A DNA stretch of 64,000 nt from assembly GCA_040218415.1 (NCBI GenBank), contig JAVJRN010000074.1, positions 1-64,000 of the forward strand, given 5' to 3'. Position 1 is the stretch's first letter, and each line of letters opens with the position of its first letter. The DNA is from JAVJRN01 sp040218415 (lineage in GTDB: Bacteria > Bacteroidota > Bacteroidia > Cytophagales > Cyclobacteriaceae). The notes under the pieces are model-generated. The model was not told the origin of the DNA. It searched no databases and saw only the letters and a list, made by a program, of their open reading frames with translations. A program made the translations under genes and the position numbers. Below, one piece after another: positions 27,403 to 35,508 of this stretch.

Positions 27403-27960
27403 ATGGCAATCGACATTAATCTAATTCGCAATAAACAAAGAATTCTTATTACAGGAAACAGCGAAGTTTCAGCAATTATCGAAATGATCCAACATGTTTT
27501 TGAATATGTAAAAAAGGATTTTAGTCTATTTCACGAAAAAACCGGAAATGCCCCGATTTTATTTCTTGCTGCCTCGGAAGAAACAGAAATCGAACCTGGC
27601 GCCTTTGCAAAATTCGAACCCCACATCTTATTGATTCATGGAATAAAGGAAAAAGGAATGCCAGCAGGATACACCTCTTTTGAAAGTTACATTGCACAGT
27701 TTGAAGATGCGGCTGACATGCTTCCCAAAGCTGGCTCATATATTTACAATGAAGATGACGATGTGGCCAACATGATTGGGACTAAGGCGCGCGAAGATGT
27801 GAATAACATAAAATATAAGAAGTTAACTGATAAAGATTTACCTGTTTATCTCAGAGATAGAGACGCTGCATTTATCGAGCATGCCAGTGCCGTCCATGCA
27901 CTCACCAAGCGAGTAGGCATTACATCAGAAAAATTTTTCGAAGCACTTTCAAAAAAATAA
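27403..27960 (+). CDS. Degenerate Mur-ligase-like protein lacking catalytic motifs
   Basis: 185 residues. The order of segments follows the central ATPase domain of Mpl/MurC-type ligases. 'KQRILITGNSEVSAIIEMI' sits where Mur ligases have ITGxxGKT; 'FLAASEETE' replaces the EGDE motif; 'FAKFEPHILLIHGI' matches the strand before the Mg2+/DH motif; 'YTSFESYIAQFEDAADMLPK' and 'GSYIYNEDD' match the FENYxxQF and LIYNEED segments; 'FIEHASAVHALTKRVGI' matches GxHNxxNxxAA. The P-loop Lys-Thr and the conserved His-Asn are gone, and the outer N- and C-terminal domains are missing. It is likely a non-enzymatic descendant. Its stop codon overlaps the ATG of the exonuclease gene by one base, so the two are coupled. 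Confidence 0.7.
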   Translation: MAIDINLIRNKQRILITGNSEVSAIIEMIQHVFEYVKKDFSLFHEKTGNAPILFLAASEETEIEPGAFAKFEPHILLIHGIKEKGMPAGYTSFESYIAQFEDAADMLPKAGSYIYNEDDDVANMIGTKAREDVNNIKYKKLTDKDLPVYLRDRDAAFIEHASAVHALTKRVGITSEKFFEALSKK

Positions 27961-28757
27961 TGAAACTAAATCTTAAAAACCCACTTGTAGTATTTGACTT
28001 AGAAACTACTGGAACCAGTATTTCTCATGATCGTATTGTTGAAATGGCACTAATCAAGGTCATGCCTTCTGGTGAAATTGAAAAGAAAGAACGAAGAATT
28101 AACCCTACTATACCCATACCTACAGAAGTAAGTCTTATTCATGGAATTTACGACGAAGACATAAAAGACGAGCCCACTTTTAAGCAAGTGGCGAAATCAC
28201 TCGCGCAATGGCTGGAAGGCTGTGACTTATCAGGGTTTAATATTTTAAAATTTGACGTCCCAATGTTGGTCGAGGAATTCCTAAGAGCGGATGTTGACTT
28301 TGACATTGAACATAGAAAACTTATTGACGCACAAAAAATCTTTCATATGATGGAAAAAAGAAATCTTTCTTCCGCCTTGAGATTTTACTGTGATAAGGAA
28401 TTGGTGGGTGCCCATGGTGCACTTGCAGATACAGAAGCAACGCTCGATGTACTCTTGGCACAAGTAGAAAAATATGACGGTCAAGAAATGACCGACTTAC
28501 TTGGAAATAAACTTGGGACTGTGCAAAATGATATGAATGCCTTACACAACCTGACCAATGGGAAAATGGTTGATTTGGCAGGAAGAATGGTATATAAAGA
28601 GGACGTGGAAGTATTCAACTTCGGCAAGCATCGGGGAAAACCAGTGTTAGACGTATTGAAGAAAGAACCAAGCTTTTACGACTGGATGATGAGAGGCGAT
28701 TTTCCGTTAGATACCAAAAGAAAGCTAACGGAAATCAGACTGAGAAATTTCGGCTAA
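27960..28757 (+). CDS. DnaQ-like 3'-5' exonuclease with C-terminal ExoX-like domain
   Basis: 265 residues. DEDDh exonuclease core: ExoI 'VVFDLETTGTSISHDRIVEM' (D, E), ExoII 'LSGFNILKFDVPMLVEEF' (D) and ExoIII 'GAHGALADTEATLDVL' (H, D). All catalytic residues are present. A linker leads to a C-terminal module 'VFNFGKHRGKPVLDVLKKEP' and 'FYDWMMRGDFP', a short domain also found at the end of ExoX-type enzymes (DUF3820-like). It probably trims DNA or RNA ends in repair. Translation starts at the stop of the Mur-like gene. Confidence 0.88.
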   Translation: MKLNLKNPLVVFDLETTGTSISHDRIVEMALIKVMPSGEIEKKERRINPTIPIPTEVSLIHGIYDEDIKDEPTFKQVAKSLAQWLEGCDLSGFNILKFDVPMLVEEFLRADVDFDIEHRKLIDAQKIFHMMEKRNLSSALRFYCDKELVGAHGALADTEATLDVLLAQVEKYDGQEMTDLLGNKLGTVQNDMNALHNLTNGKMVDLAGRMVYKEDVEVFNFGKHRGKPVLDVLKKEPSFYDWMMRGDFPLDTKRKLTEIRLRNFG

Positions 28758-28927
28758 AACAAGCCAAATCAGAAGGTCAAATACTACTCCAATAGATTGT
28801 TCTTATAACAGGTCTGCCATTTCCTTGTTAACTTAGGAGACTAATTCAAAGAAAAGTTCAATAGTCATTGATCTTAGTAACGATGCGATCATTACTCAAA
28901 TAGTTCAATGCTATCTTAATAATCATT

Positions 28928-31102
28928 ATGGCAAAAACAATTATTGTTTCCAACAGACTACCAGTAAAAATAAGTGAAGAAAATGGCGAATATACCTACA
29001 AGGCGAGTGAAGGAGGATTAGCAACAGGGCTAGGCTCTATATACCGAGAAGGCGATAATGTTTGGATCGGCTGGCCGGGTTTACCTGTTTCTAAAAGTGA
29101 AGACCGTGCCCAAATAACACAGAATCTTGCCAAAGAAAGCATGAAACCCGTGTTTCTTACACCAAAAGAAATAGAAGACTATTACGAGGGATTTAGTAAC
29201 GAAACACTTTGGCCTAATTTCCATTACTTCAATCAGTATATTGTTTACAATGAGGAATTATGGAAGGCCTATCAAAAAGTCAATAAAAAATTTGCTCAGG
29301 CTGTTATCGAGGTGATGGATCCTGAAGATACCATTTGGGTGCATGATTACCAATTGTTACTACTTCCTGAACTTCTAAGGCAGCACTCACCAAAGCTGAG
29401 CATCGGTTTCTTCTTACACATTCCCTTCCCATCTTATGAGTCCTTCCGCTTACTACCATGGCGAAGAGAACTGTTAAACGGTATGCTGGGTGCTGACTTT
29501 CTTGGCTTCCATACTTACGACGACATGAGACATTTTCTTTCTTCTGTCAATAGGTTGGCTGGTCTTGGAAATTCAAACGGTCAAATAAATGTGGATAGCC
29601 GAAAAATAATGGTTGATGCCTTACCTATGGGTATTGACTATGATAAATACAAAAACAGTGCTGCCGCTCCAGAAACATTGGCGAGAGAAGTAAGATATAG
29701 AACCTCCATCGGTTCTTCTGACTTGGCACTTTCTATCGATCGTCTGGATTATTCGAAAGGAATTCCACAAAGACTTAAAGCATTCGAACTTTTCTTAAAG
29801 AGATATCCTGAATTCAGGGAAAAGGTGTCTTTGTTGATGGTTGTGGTACCTTCTAGAGATTCTGTTGGGAAATACAAAGAACTCAAAGAAGAAATTGATC
29901 TGCTCGTTGGTAGAATTAACGGTCATTTTGGTAGGTTAAATTGGACCCCTATCCATTATTTCTATAGATCTTTCCCTTTGCCTGCCTTATCGGCATTTTA
30001 CAGAATGGCAAAAGTAGGGCTTGTTACGCCGATGCGCGATGGCATGAACTTAGTTTGTAAAGAGTTTATTGCGAGTAAACTCGACAAAAAAGGAGTGCTA
30101 ATATTGAGTGAAATGGCGGGCGCTTCTAAAGAGCTGTCCGATGCTATTTTGATCAACCCTAATGATTTGGAGCAATTTGTTGAAGCGCTAAAAGACGCAT
30201 TGGAAATGCCTGAAAAACAGCAAATGCAACAGATGAATACAATGCAGAAATCGCTACAACGCTACAACATTCATCATTGGGTCAACTTATTTATGGAAAG
30301 ACTAGCGTACATTAAAAAAGAACAATCAGGTTTGGAAACTACATTTTTGGATAAAAAAATAAAAGAACAAATAGTCTCGGAATATAAATCAGCCAAGAGA
30401 AGACTCATTTTTCTCGATTATGACGGCACATTGGTTGGTTTTAACAGTGATCCTTTAAAGACAAGGCCAGATGATGAGCTAAATATGATTTTGGACAAAC
30501 TTACGAAGGATAAGAAAAATCAGGTTGTCGTCATAAGCGGAAGAGGCAGGGATGTTCTTGAAGAATGGGTAGGACATTTTGATTTGGAAATTGTTGCAGA
30601 ACATGGCGTATGGATCAAGCAGCGGAATAAAGATTGGCGTACCATTATCAAAATGAATGGTGACTGGAAGAGTGAAATCATGACCGTACTTGAAGGTTAT
30701 GTTAATCGTACTCCGGGTAGTTTTGTAGAGACCAAGGATTATTCTCTGGTGTGGCATTACAGAAAGGTGGAAACTGGACTTGGTGAGGCTAGAACCAGAG
30801 AGTTGACAAGCCATTTAAAGTACATTACACATGACAAAAACCTTAAAGTATTAGAAGGTAATAAAGTAGTTGAAATCAAGAATTCTGAAATCAACAAAGG
30901 AAGAGGCGCTCAATTATGGCTTGAAGAAGATGAGAAAGACTCTTTCATTATTGCTTGCGGTGATGATTGGACAGATGAAGACACCTTCAATGTTATGCCG
31001 GCTCACGCCAACACAGTGAAAGTTGGCAGCAACAGTTCTGCCGCCAAATTCCGGGTGAATGTGCACAATGACATCTTGAGTCTGTTGAAATCGTTCTTAT
31101 AA
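28928..31102 (+). CDS. otsAB: Bifunctional trehalose-6-phosphate synthase/phosphatase
   Basis: 724 residues. Residues ~1-470 are the GT20 glucosyltransferase OtsA: 'IVSNRLPVKI', 'GWPGLPV', 'WVHDYQLLLLPELLR', 'FFLHIPFPSYESFRLLPWR' and 'RDGMNLVCKEFIAS'. Residues ~475-724 are the HAD phosphatase OtsB: 'FLDYDGTLVGF', 'VVISGRGRDVLEEW', 'AEHGVWI' and 'GDDWTDEDTF'. It makes trehalose from UDP-glucose and glucose-6-phosphate in one polypeptide, for osmotic or desiccation stress. Its end overlaps the convergent GH15 gene by 6 bp. Confidence 0.96.
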   Translation: MAKTIIVSNRLPVKISEENGEYTYKASEGGLATGLGSIYREGDNVWIGWPGLPVSKSEDRAQITQNLAKESMKPVFLTPKEIEDYYEGFSNETLWPNFHYFNQYIVYNEELWKAYQKVNKKFAQAVIEVMDPEDTIWVHDYQLLLLPELLRQHSPKLSIGFFLHIPFPSYESFRLLPWRRELLNGMLGADFLGFHTYDDMRHFLSSVNRLAGLGNSNGQINVDSRKIMVDALPMGIDYDKYKNSAAAPETLAREVRYRTSIGSSDLALSIDRLDYSKGIPQRLKAFELFLKRYPEFREKVSLLMVVVPSRDSVGKYKELKEEIDLLVGRINGHFGRLNWTPIHYFYRSFPLPALSAFYRMAKVGLVTPMRDGMNLVCKEFIASKLDKKGVLILSEMAGASKELSDAILINPNDLEQFVEALKDALEMPEKQQMQQMNTMQKSLQRYNIHHWVNLFMERLAYIKKEQSGLETTFLDKKIKEQIVSEYKSAKRRLIFLDYDGTLVGFNSDPLKTRPDDELNMILDKLTKDKKNQVVVISGRGRDVLEEWVGHFDLEIVAEHGVWIKQRNKDWRTIIKMNGDWKSEIMTVLEGYVNRTPGSFVETKDYSLVWHYRKVETGLGEARTRELTSHLKYITHDKNLKVLEGNKVVEIKNSEINKGRGAQLWLEEDEKDSFIIACGDDWTDEDTFNVMPAHANTVKVGSNSSAAKFRVNVHNDILSLLKSFL

Positions 31103-32875
31103 AAAATCAGGTTTATCTAATTTTCGAGCAATTCTGGTGGCAGCATTGAGTAATCCTACATGACTGTAAGCTTGTGGAAAATTACCCCACATGCTGCCAT
31201 CGGTCGCTTTTACATCTTCGCTCAGCAGACCTAGGTGATTAGAGTAAGAAACGATGTTTTCAAAATATTTCACCGCATCATCTAACCTACCGACACAAGC
31301 CAAAGCTTCCACATACCAAAAAGCGCATATTAAGAAAGTCGTTTCTGGCTCCCCAAAGTCATCTTGGTGTTTGTATCTATAAAATAAACCACCACCAGCA
31401 TGCAGTTCTCTTTCCAAAGCCTTCAAGTGATCTTTAGCCTGTTCGCTATTTCCGTTTAAGTAACTCATCATGATTAGTTGGATCGTACTTGCATCCATTC
31501 TCTCCACTCCTATGGCTTGAGAATAACCCTTCTGTGATGGTATATAGCATTTTTCAATCATAGCTTCACTTCGTTTCTTAAGCTCTAGCGCCTTCTTACC
31601 CATTTTTTCATTTTTGAGCCTTTTAGCCATTTTTATGGCAGCACAGCTCCCCGCCCAGTGAAATAAGTAAGTATAACAATGTTGCTGAGCCAGATTTCTA
31701 AACTCCCACAAACCCGCATCCTTTTCATCAAAGGTTTTTTCTATCATACTCAATGTCTTCATGATGAGCTCCGCCGAGTCGAATCGCTCCGTGAAAATTA
31801 TTCTTTTGTCCGCGTACAAGGGAAGCAAAGAAATAAGTACCTGACCATAGACATCATTCTGAATATGCGTGTAAGCTTGATTACCAATTCTTACTGGTTG
31901 GTTTCCCTGATAGCCACTGAGGCTGATTTCCTGCTCGGTTAACAACTTTTTGCCAGTGATTCCATAAAGTGGCTGGTACCGATTGTCTTCTTCTATGGTC
32001 GTGTTGAGTATGTAATGAAAGTACTTTTCGGACTCCTCAAAATGACCAATGTTATTAAAGGCATTTAAGGTGTAAAATGTATCTCGCATCCAACAGTAAC
32101 GATAATCCCAGTTACGCGTACTTCCAGGTGACTCTGGTAGACTAGTGGTGGTTGCTGCTATTATTGCACCTGTATCTTCATATTGGTGGATTTTTAAGAC
32201 CAATGCAGACCTAATAGCTTCTCTTTGGTAAAAGTTAACAATACTTGCTGTTTTGATCCAGTTTCTCCAATAAGTCTTCGTTCTTGTCAAAAAATTCTCT
32301 ACCGTTTCTTCTAGGCTTGCTTCTAAGGGTGGACCATAGGTCAGCACTAAATATTTGGTTTCATTAAGGACAAAACTCTGATCTTCAAGAATATAATTCA
32401 AAGAAATATTCGTGGTTAATCTTACATGAGCACCCAGCCCAAGAAATCTTATATGATTACTCCCAATACTTGGCTCAGGTGTAATAGTCCCATACTCTCC
32501 TTTTGGTTGGCATTTCACATGTATTCTCGGCTCACCTGCAAGTCGCTCTATCTTTCTTATCAGCATTAGTGGTCTATAGTAACGATCTGTCTGGTAAAAG
32601 CGAGGAGCAAAATCAGTCACACAATATTTATCGTGCCCCGAGGTTATTTCTGTTTTTAGAATATTGGTGTTTTCTATATAATACTGATGGGATTCGGCAC
32701 CTTCTTGAATAGGCTTTACAGAAAATTCCCCGCCTTTCTCTTTATCCAGTAACCGTCCGAAAATAAAGCTACTGTCGAACTTGGGCCAGCACATCCATGA
32801 TATGTTAGTGTCTTTGTGAACGTGTGCGGTGAATGCGCAATTTCCGATTACACCAAAATCATATGTATGCCTCAT
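31097..32875 (-). CDS. Glycoside hydrolase family 15 protein (glucoamylase/trehalase-like)
   Basis: 592 residues. N-terminal beta-sandwich 'YDFGVIGNCAFTAHVHKDTN' and 'ISWMCWPKFDSSFIFGRLLD', then an (alpha/alpha)6 barrel with 'SLPESPGSTRNWDYRYCWMRD', the GH15 hallmark, and 'GLLSEDVKATDGSMWGNFPQ' with the catalytic Glu region, ending 'AYSHVGLLNAA'. Some GH15 members of this architecture are trehalases. Being tail-to-tail with otsAB, trehalose turnover is a reasonable guess, but starch or maltose hydrolysis is equally possible from sequence. No signal peptide, so it is cytoplasmic. Confidence 0.9.
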   Translation of the reverse strand: MRHTYDFGVIGNCAFTAHVHKDTNISWMCWPKFDSSFIFGRLLDKEKGGEFSVKPIQEGAESHQYYIENTNILKTEITSGHDKYCVTDFAPRFYQTDRYYRPLMLIRKIERLAGEPRIHVKCQPKGEYGTITPEPSIGSNHIRFLGLGAHVRLTTNISLNYILEDQSFVLNETKYLVLTYGPPLEASLEETVENFLTRTKTYWRNWIKTASIVNFYQREAIRSALVLKIHQYEDTGAIIAATTTSLPESPGSTRNWDYRYCWMRDTFYTLNAFNNIGHFEESEKYFHYILNTTIEEDNRYQPLYGITGKKLLTEQEISLSGYQGNQPVRIGNQAYTHIQNDVYGQVLISLLPLYADKRIIFTERFDSAELIMKTLSMIEKTFDEKDAGLWEFRNLAQQHCYTYLFHWAGSCAAIKMAKRLKNEKMGKKALELKKRSEAMIEKCYIPSQKGYSQAIGVERMDASTIQLIMMSYLNGNSEQAKDHLKALERELHAGGGLFYRYKHQDDFGEPETTFLICAFWYVEALACVGRLDDAVKYFENIVSYSNHLGLLSEDVKATDGSMWGNFPQAYSHVGLLNAATRIARKLDKPDFL

Positions 32876-33321
32876 AGGTATCTTATTTTTATTTTAGACT
32901 GCAATAAATTGTTAATTTATTATGAAACCAACTTATCAATTAATATTTTGATAATAATCTTAACCGTCCTCTCAAAGTTTATCATTTTCATGATTAACAT
33001 CCTTCTTAATAAGCGTTGAACTTCTTTCCACTTTTAATTATTCAATAGGGTTTTAGTCAGCACTACAGGGTTTTACCCCATTAGAACCTCGCTAGATCAA
33101 GTATTTGGCACATCAAGATTAGACAACATTCTTAGATCTGCCGCTCACAAAAAGCCAATATAAATCTTTCGATCTACAAGCAGTAAGCACCCATTTCTAC
33201 TTATTTGAAGTTGATAAATGCATGATTAAAACATTTGAAGCATAATTTTCATAGCTTTCAAGATAGAAATATATTATTCTTGTATTTAATAAGTAAAAAA
33301 CCTAATCTGCATTATTAAGGT
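32876..33321. other. 446-bp divergent intergenic region
   Basis: Lies between the GH15 gene (minus) and the K+ channel gene (plus) and should hold both promoters. No convincing TTTG-N19-TAnnTTTG pair was found; TATTCTTG at about 33273 is one base off the -7 consensus. A 9-bp direct repeat AGGGTTTTA occurs at 33047-33055 and 33067-33075, exactly 20 bp apart. No ORF or RNA gene is apparent. Confidence 0.5.
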
Positions 33322-34422
33322 ATGTTAAAGAAGTACATCCCGAATACCACGGCTAGAATCGTTATCGGTCTTTTCTTAGGCTTCTTAATTTACTTTTTAC
33401 TAATAACACTTCTCATCTACGTTGAGAGAGACAGCAACCAGTCAGCGATTAAAGATTACCAGAATGCCATTTGGTATTCTATAGTCACGTTGACTACCGT
33501 AGGTTATGGCGATCTTTTTCCAGCAACTCTACACGGAAGAATCATCGGATATATTTTCATTTTAATGAGTTTAGGTATCTTCGGAATATTAATCGGACAA
33601 TTCAGCACCCTTATGGCCACAATAAAAGAAAACAAAAGATTAGGTTACAATGGAACCACTTTCACAGATCATGCAGTAATTATTGGATGGAATGAATTTG
33701 GGAGAATGGTGCTCGAACAATTAATGGGCGTTGGGAAAAATGTAGCGGTTATCACAAACAATAAGGAAGATATCGATCATATACATGATAAACACGGAAA
33801 TAAGAGTGTTTTTCCTCTATACATAGATTTTGATAACCAAGAGGCCTTAACTAAAGCAAACATTGAGCAAGCATCAATAGTGTTTGTAAATCTTCAAGAC
33901 GATACGGAAAAGCTTGTGTATATCCTGAACCTAAAAAAGAGATTTCCTGATTTGGAATATGTAGTAACCTTAGATAATGGAGACTTAAAAAACACTTTTC
34001 TAAGTGCTGGTGTAACTAACACTATTTCAAATCATCAAATTTCGTCAAGACTATTGGCTAGTTATATGTTCGAACCGGATGTCGCATCCTTTAGCGAATC
34101 AATCATGTCTTTTGCACAAAGTGACACGGATTATGACATGAAACAATTTTTGGTAACGGCGAATAATCCCTACGTGGGTATGGCATATCAAGAGGTGTTT
34201 TTTGATCTTAAAAAAAGGTATAACAGTGTAATCCTTGGCATCACTAAGCGAGATAAATTTGGCAATAAGCGGCTTATTAAAAACCCACTCGGAGAGCTAA
34301 AAATAAGTAAAGGCGATTATCTGATCATTTTATTGAATGGAAAAGCATTCAAGCTACTTAAAAAAGTATTTTCAGTAGATGAAGGTTATATTAGAGAGTC
34401 ACCAAAAAATTCATCAAAATGA
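33322..34422 (+). CDS. Two-TM potassium channel with RCK/TrkA-N domain
   Basis: 366 residues. TM1 'ARIVIGLFLGFLIYFLLITL', pore helix and selectivity filter 'SIVTLTTVGYGDLFP', TM2 'IIGYIFILMSLGIFGILIGQ', then a cytosolic RCK module starting 'HAVIIGWNEFGRMVLEQLMG' (Rossmann glycines partly replaced) and a second regulatory TrkA-C-like domain ending 'KGDYLIILLNGKAFKLL'. It is a ligand- or nucleotide-gated K+ channel of the Kch/MthK type. The downstream lipoprotein gene overlaps by 4 bp (ATGA). Together with the Na+/H+ antiporter nearby it suggests a cation-homeostasis group. Confidence 0.93.
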   Translation: MLKKYIPNTTARIVIGLFLGFLIYFLLITLLIYVERDSNQSAIKDYQNAIWYSIVTLTTVGYGDLFPATLHGRIIGYIFILMSLGIFGILIGQFSTLMATIKENKRLGYNGTTFTDHAVIIGWNEFGRMVLEQLMGVGKNVAVITNNKEDIDHIHDKHGNKSVFPLYIDFDNQEALTKANIEQASIVFVNLQDDTEKLVYILNLKKRFPDLEYVVTLDNGDLKNTFLSAGVTNTISNHQISSRLLASYMFEPDVASFSESIMSFAQSDTDYDMKQFLVTANNPYVGMAYQEVFFDLKKRYNSVILGITKRDKFGNKRLIKNPLGELKISKGDYLIILLNGKAFKLLKKVFSVDEGYIRESPKNSSK

Positions 34423-34886
34423 AAGCTTCCTACTATTTGACAATTGCCATTTTTCTATTGATCTCTTGTGAAAATAGAGATCTAAATGAAGGAGAAGCAT
34501 TTAAGCCTCGTGAAATTCACGAAAATATTTCCTTTAGCTTTGATAAGATTACAGTAGATGGTGTTGAGTATCTGATACTTGAAAAAGACAACAACAATCC
34601 TCATGAAGGTTTTGGGTTTATGGCCTTCCGTGCCAACAAGCTCATCGAAAAGCAAGACACTGTGCTTGCTTATCTAAGGAGCTTGACTGAAATGAATATC
34701 AGAATGAATTCAACTTTAACCAAAAGGGATATCAGCACTGTACGAGATGAGTTTGATCAAATCTTTGAATTTTATCTGTCCGAAGAACGTCCAGATCTAG
34801 ATCTATTAGAAAAAGCAGACTTGAAAAGCACTGACAATAAATCCCCAGAAGGGGTTAAAGTTTATAACCCCAATCTTATCGAGTAA
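34419..34886 (+). CDS. Lipoprotein of unknown function
   Basis: 155 residues with lipoprotein signal 'MKASYYLTIAIFLLISC'. The mature part is polar with a short beta segment 'FDKITVDGVEYLILEKDNNN' and helices 'RANKLIEKQDTVLAYLRSL'. No family recognised. Its start overlaps the K+ channel stop (ATGA), so it is translationally coupled and may be functionally tied to the channel. Its end overlaps the convergent GPP34 gene by 11 bp. Confidence 0.75.
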   Translation: MKASYYLTIAIFLLISCENRDLNEGEAFKPREIHENISFSFDKITVDGVEYLILEKDNNNPHEGFGFMAFRANKLIEKQDTVLAYLRSLTEMNIRMNSTLTKRDISTVRDEFDQIFEFYLSEERPDLDLLEKADLKSTDNKSPEGVKVYNPNLIE

Positions 34887-35505
34887 TATATTTTTTCAAG
34901 GTAATGAGTGAAGTAGACAGCTTCTCATCCAATACAGGAGATTTCACTATGTCTTTTGCCACTTTTATGGCATCTATCAAATCGTCTTTATCTTTGAAAA
35001 CCTCATCTAGAATATGGCAGTCATAAATCAATGACATTAAAATAGCGAACGACTTAGTTGGTTTCGCACTTTTAAAAACTATCGTTTTTAATGAATCTCT
35101 GATTTCTTGTTCGAATGCATAATTGGCATTGTCCATTCGTTCTGAAAGAGGAATCCATAATAACTTCGTTGATTCTTTTCGTAAAATACCACGATGCATC
35201 AATAGGTCAATCATTTCATCTTGTATATGACCGAAATGATGTTTTAAGTTCTCTACCTGCGCAGTAAGTTCAGTACCACTCTTCAGCTTAGAAAGTACCT
35301 TATCCATCACGCCATTACCAGTGCCTGATGGGTCTTTAACCATTATTTTACCTTCCTCAATGTCAATTTTTTGAAGAAGGTACAGTTCGAGAATTAAAGC
35401 GGAAAAAATACCAGCATCTATCAACTTCTCAGCAGAGGATAATAATCTACCCTCTTCATCATCCAGCGCTATCAAATAGAGCCCTTCTGCAATACTTATT
35501 TTCAT
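34876..35505 (-). CDS. GPP34 (GOLPH3/Vps74-like) family protein
   Basis: 209 residues, helical. 'SIAEGLYLIALDDEEGRLLS', 'LIDAGIFSALILELYLLQKI', 'GNGVMDKVLSKLK', and 'LMHRGILRKESTKLLWIPLS' follow the order of the GPP34 domain, and the C-terminus carries 'PTKSFAILMSLIYDCHILDEV'. Eukaryotic members bind phosphatidylinositol-4-phosphate on Golgi membranes; bacterial members are known mainly from actinomycetes and some Bacteroidota and lack a defined role. It is 3 bp after the Na+/H+ antiporter gene and surely co-transcribed with it. Confidence 0.85.
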   Translation of the reverse strand: MKISIAEGLYLIALDDEEGRLLSSAEKLIDAGIFSALILELYLLQKIDIEEGKIMVKDPSGTGNGVMDKVLSKLKSGTELTAQVENLKHHFGHIQDEMIDLLMHRGILRKESTKLLWIPLSERMDNANYAFEQEIRDSLKTIVFKSAKPTKSFAILMSLIYDCHILDEVFKDKDDLIDAIKVAKDIVKSPVLDEKLSTSLITLKKYITR

Positions 35506-35508
35506 ATT

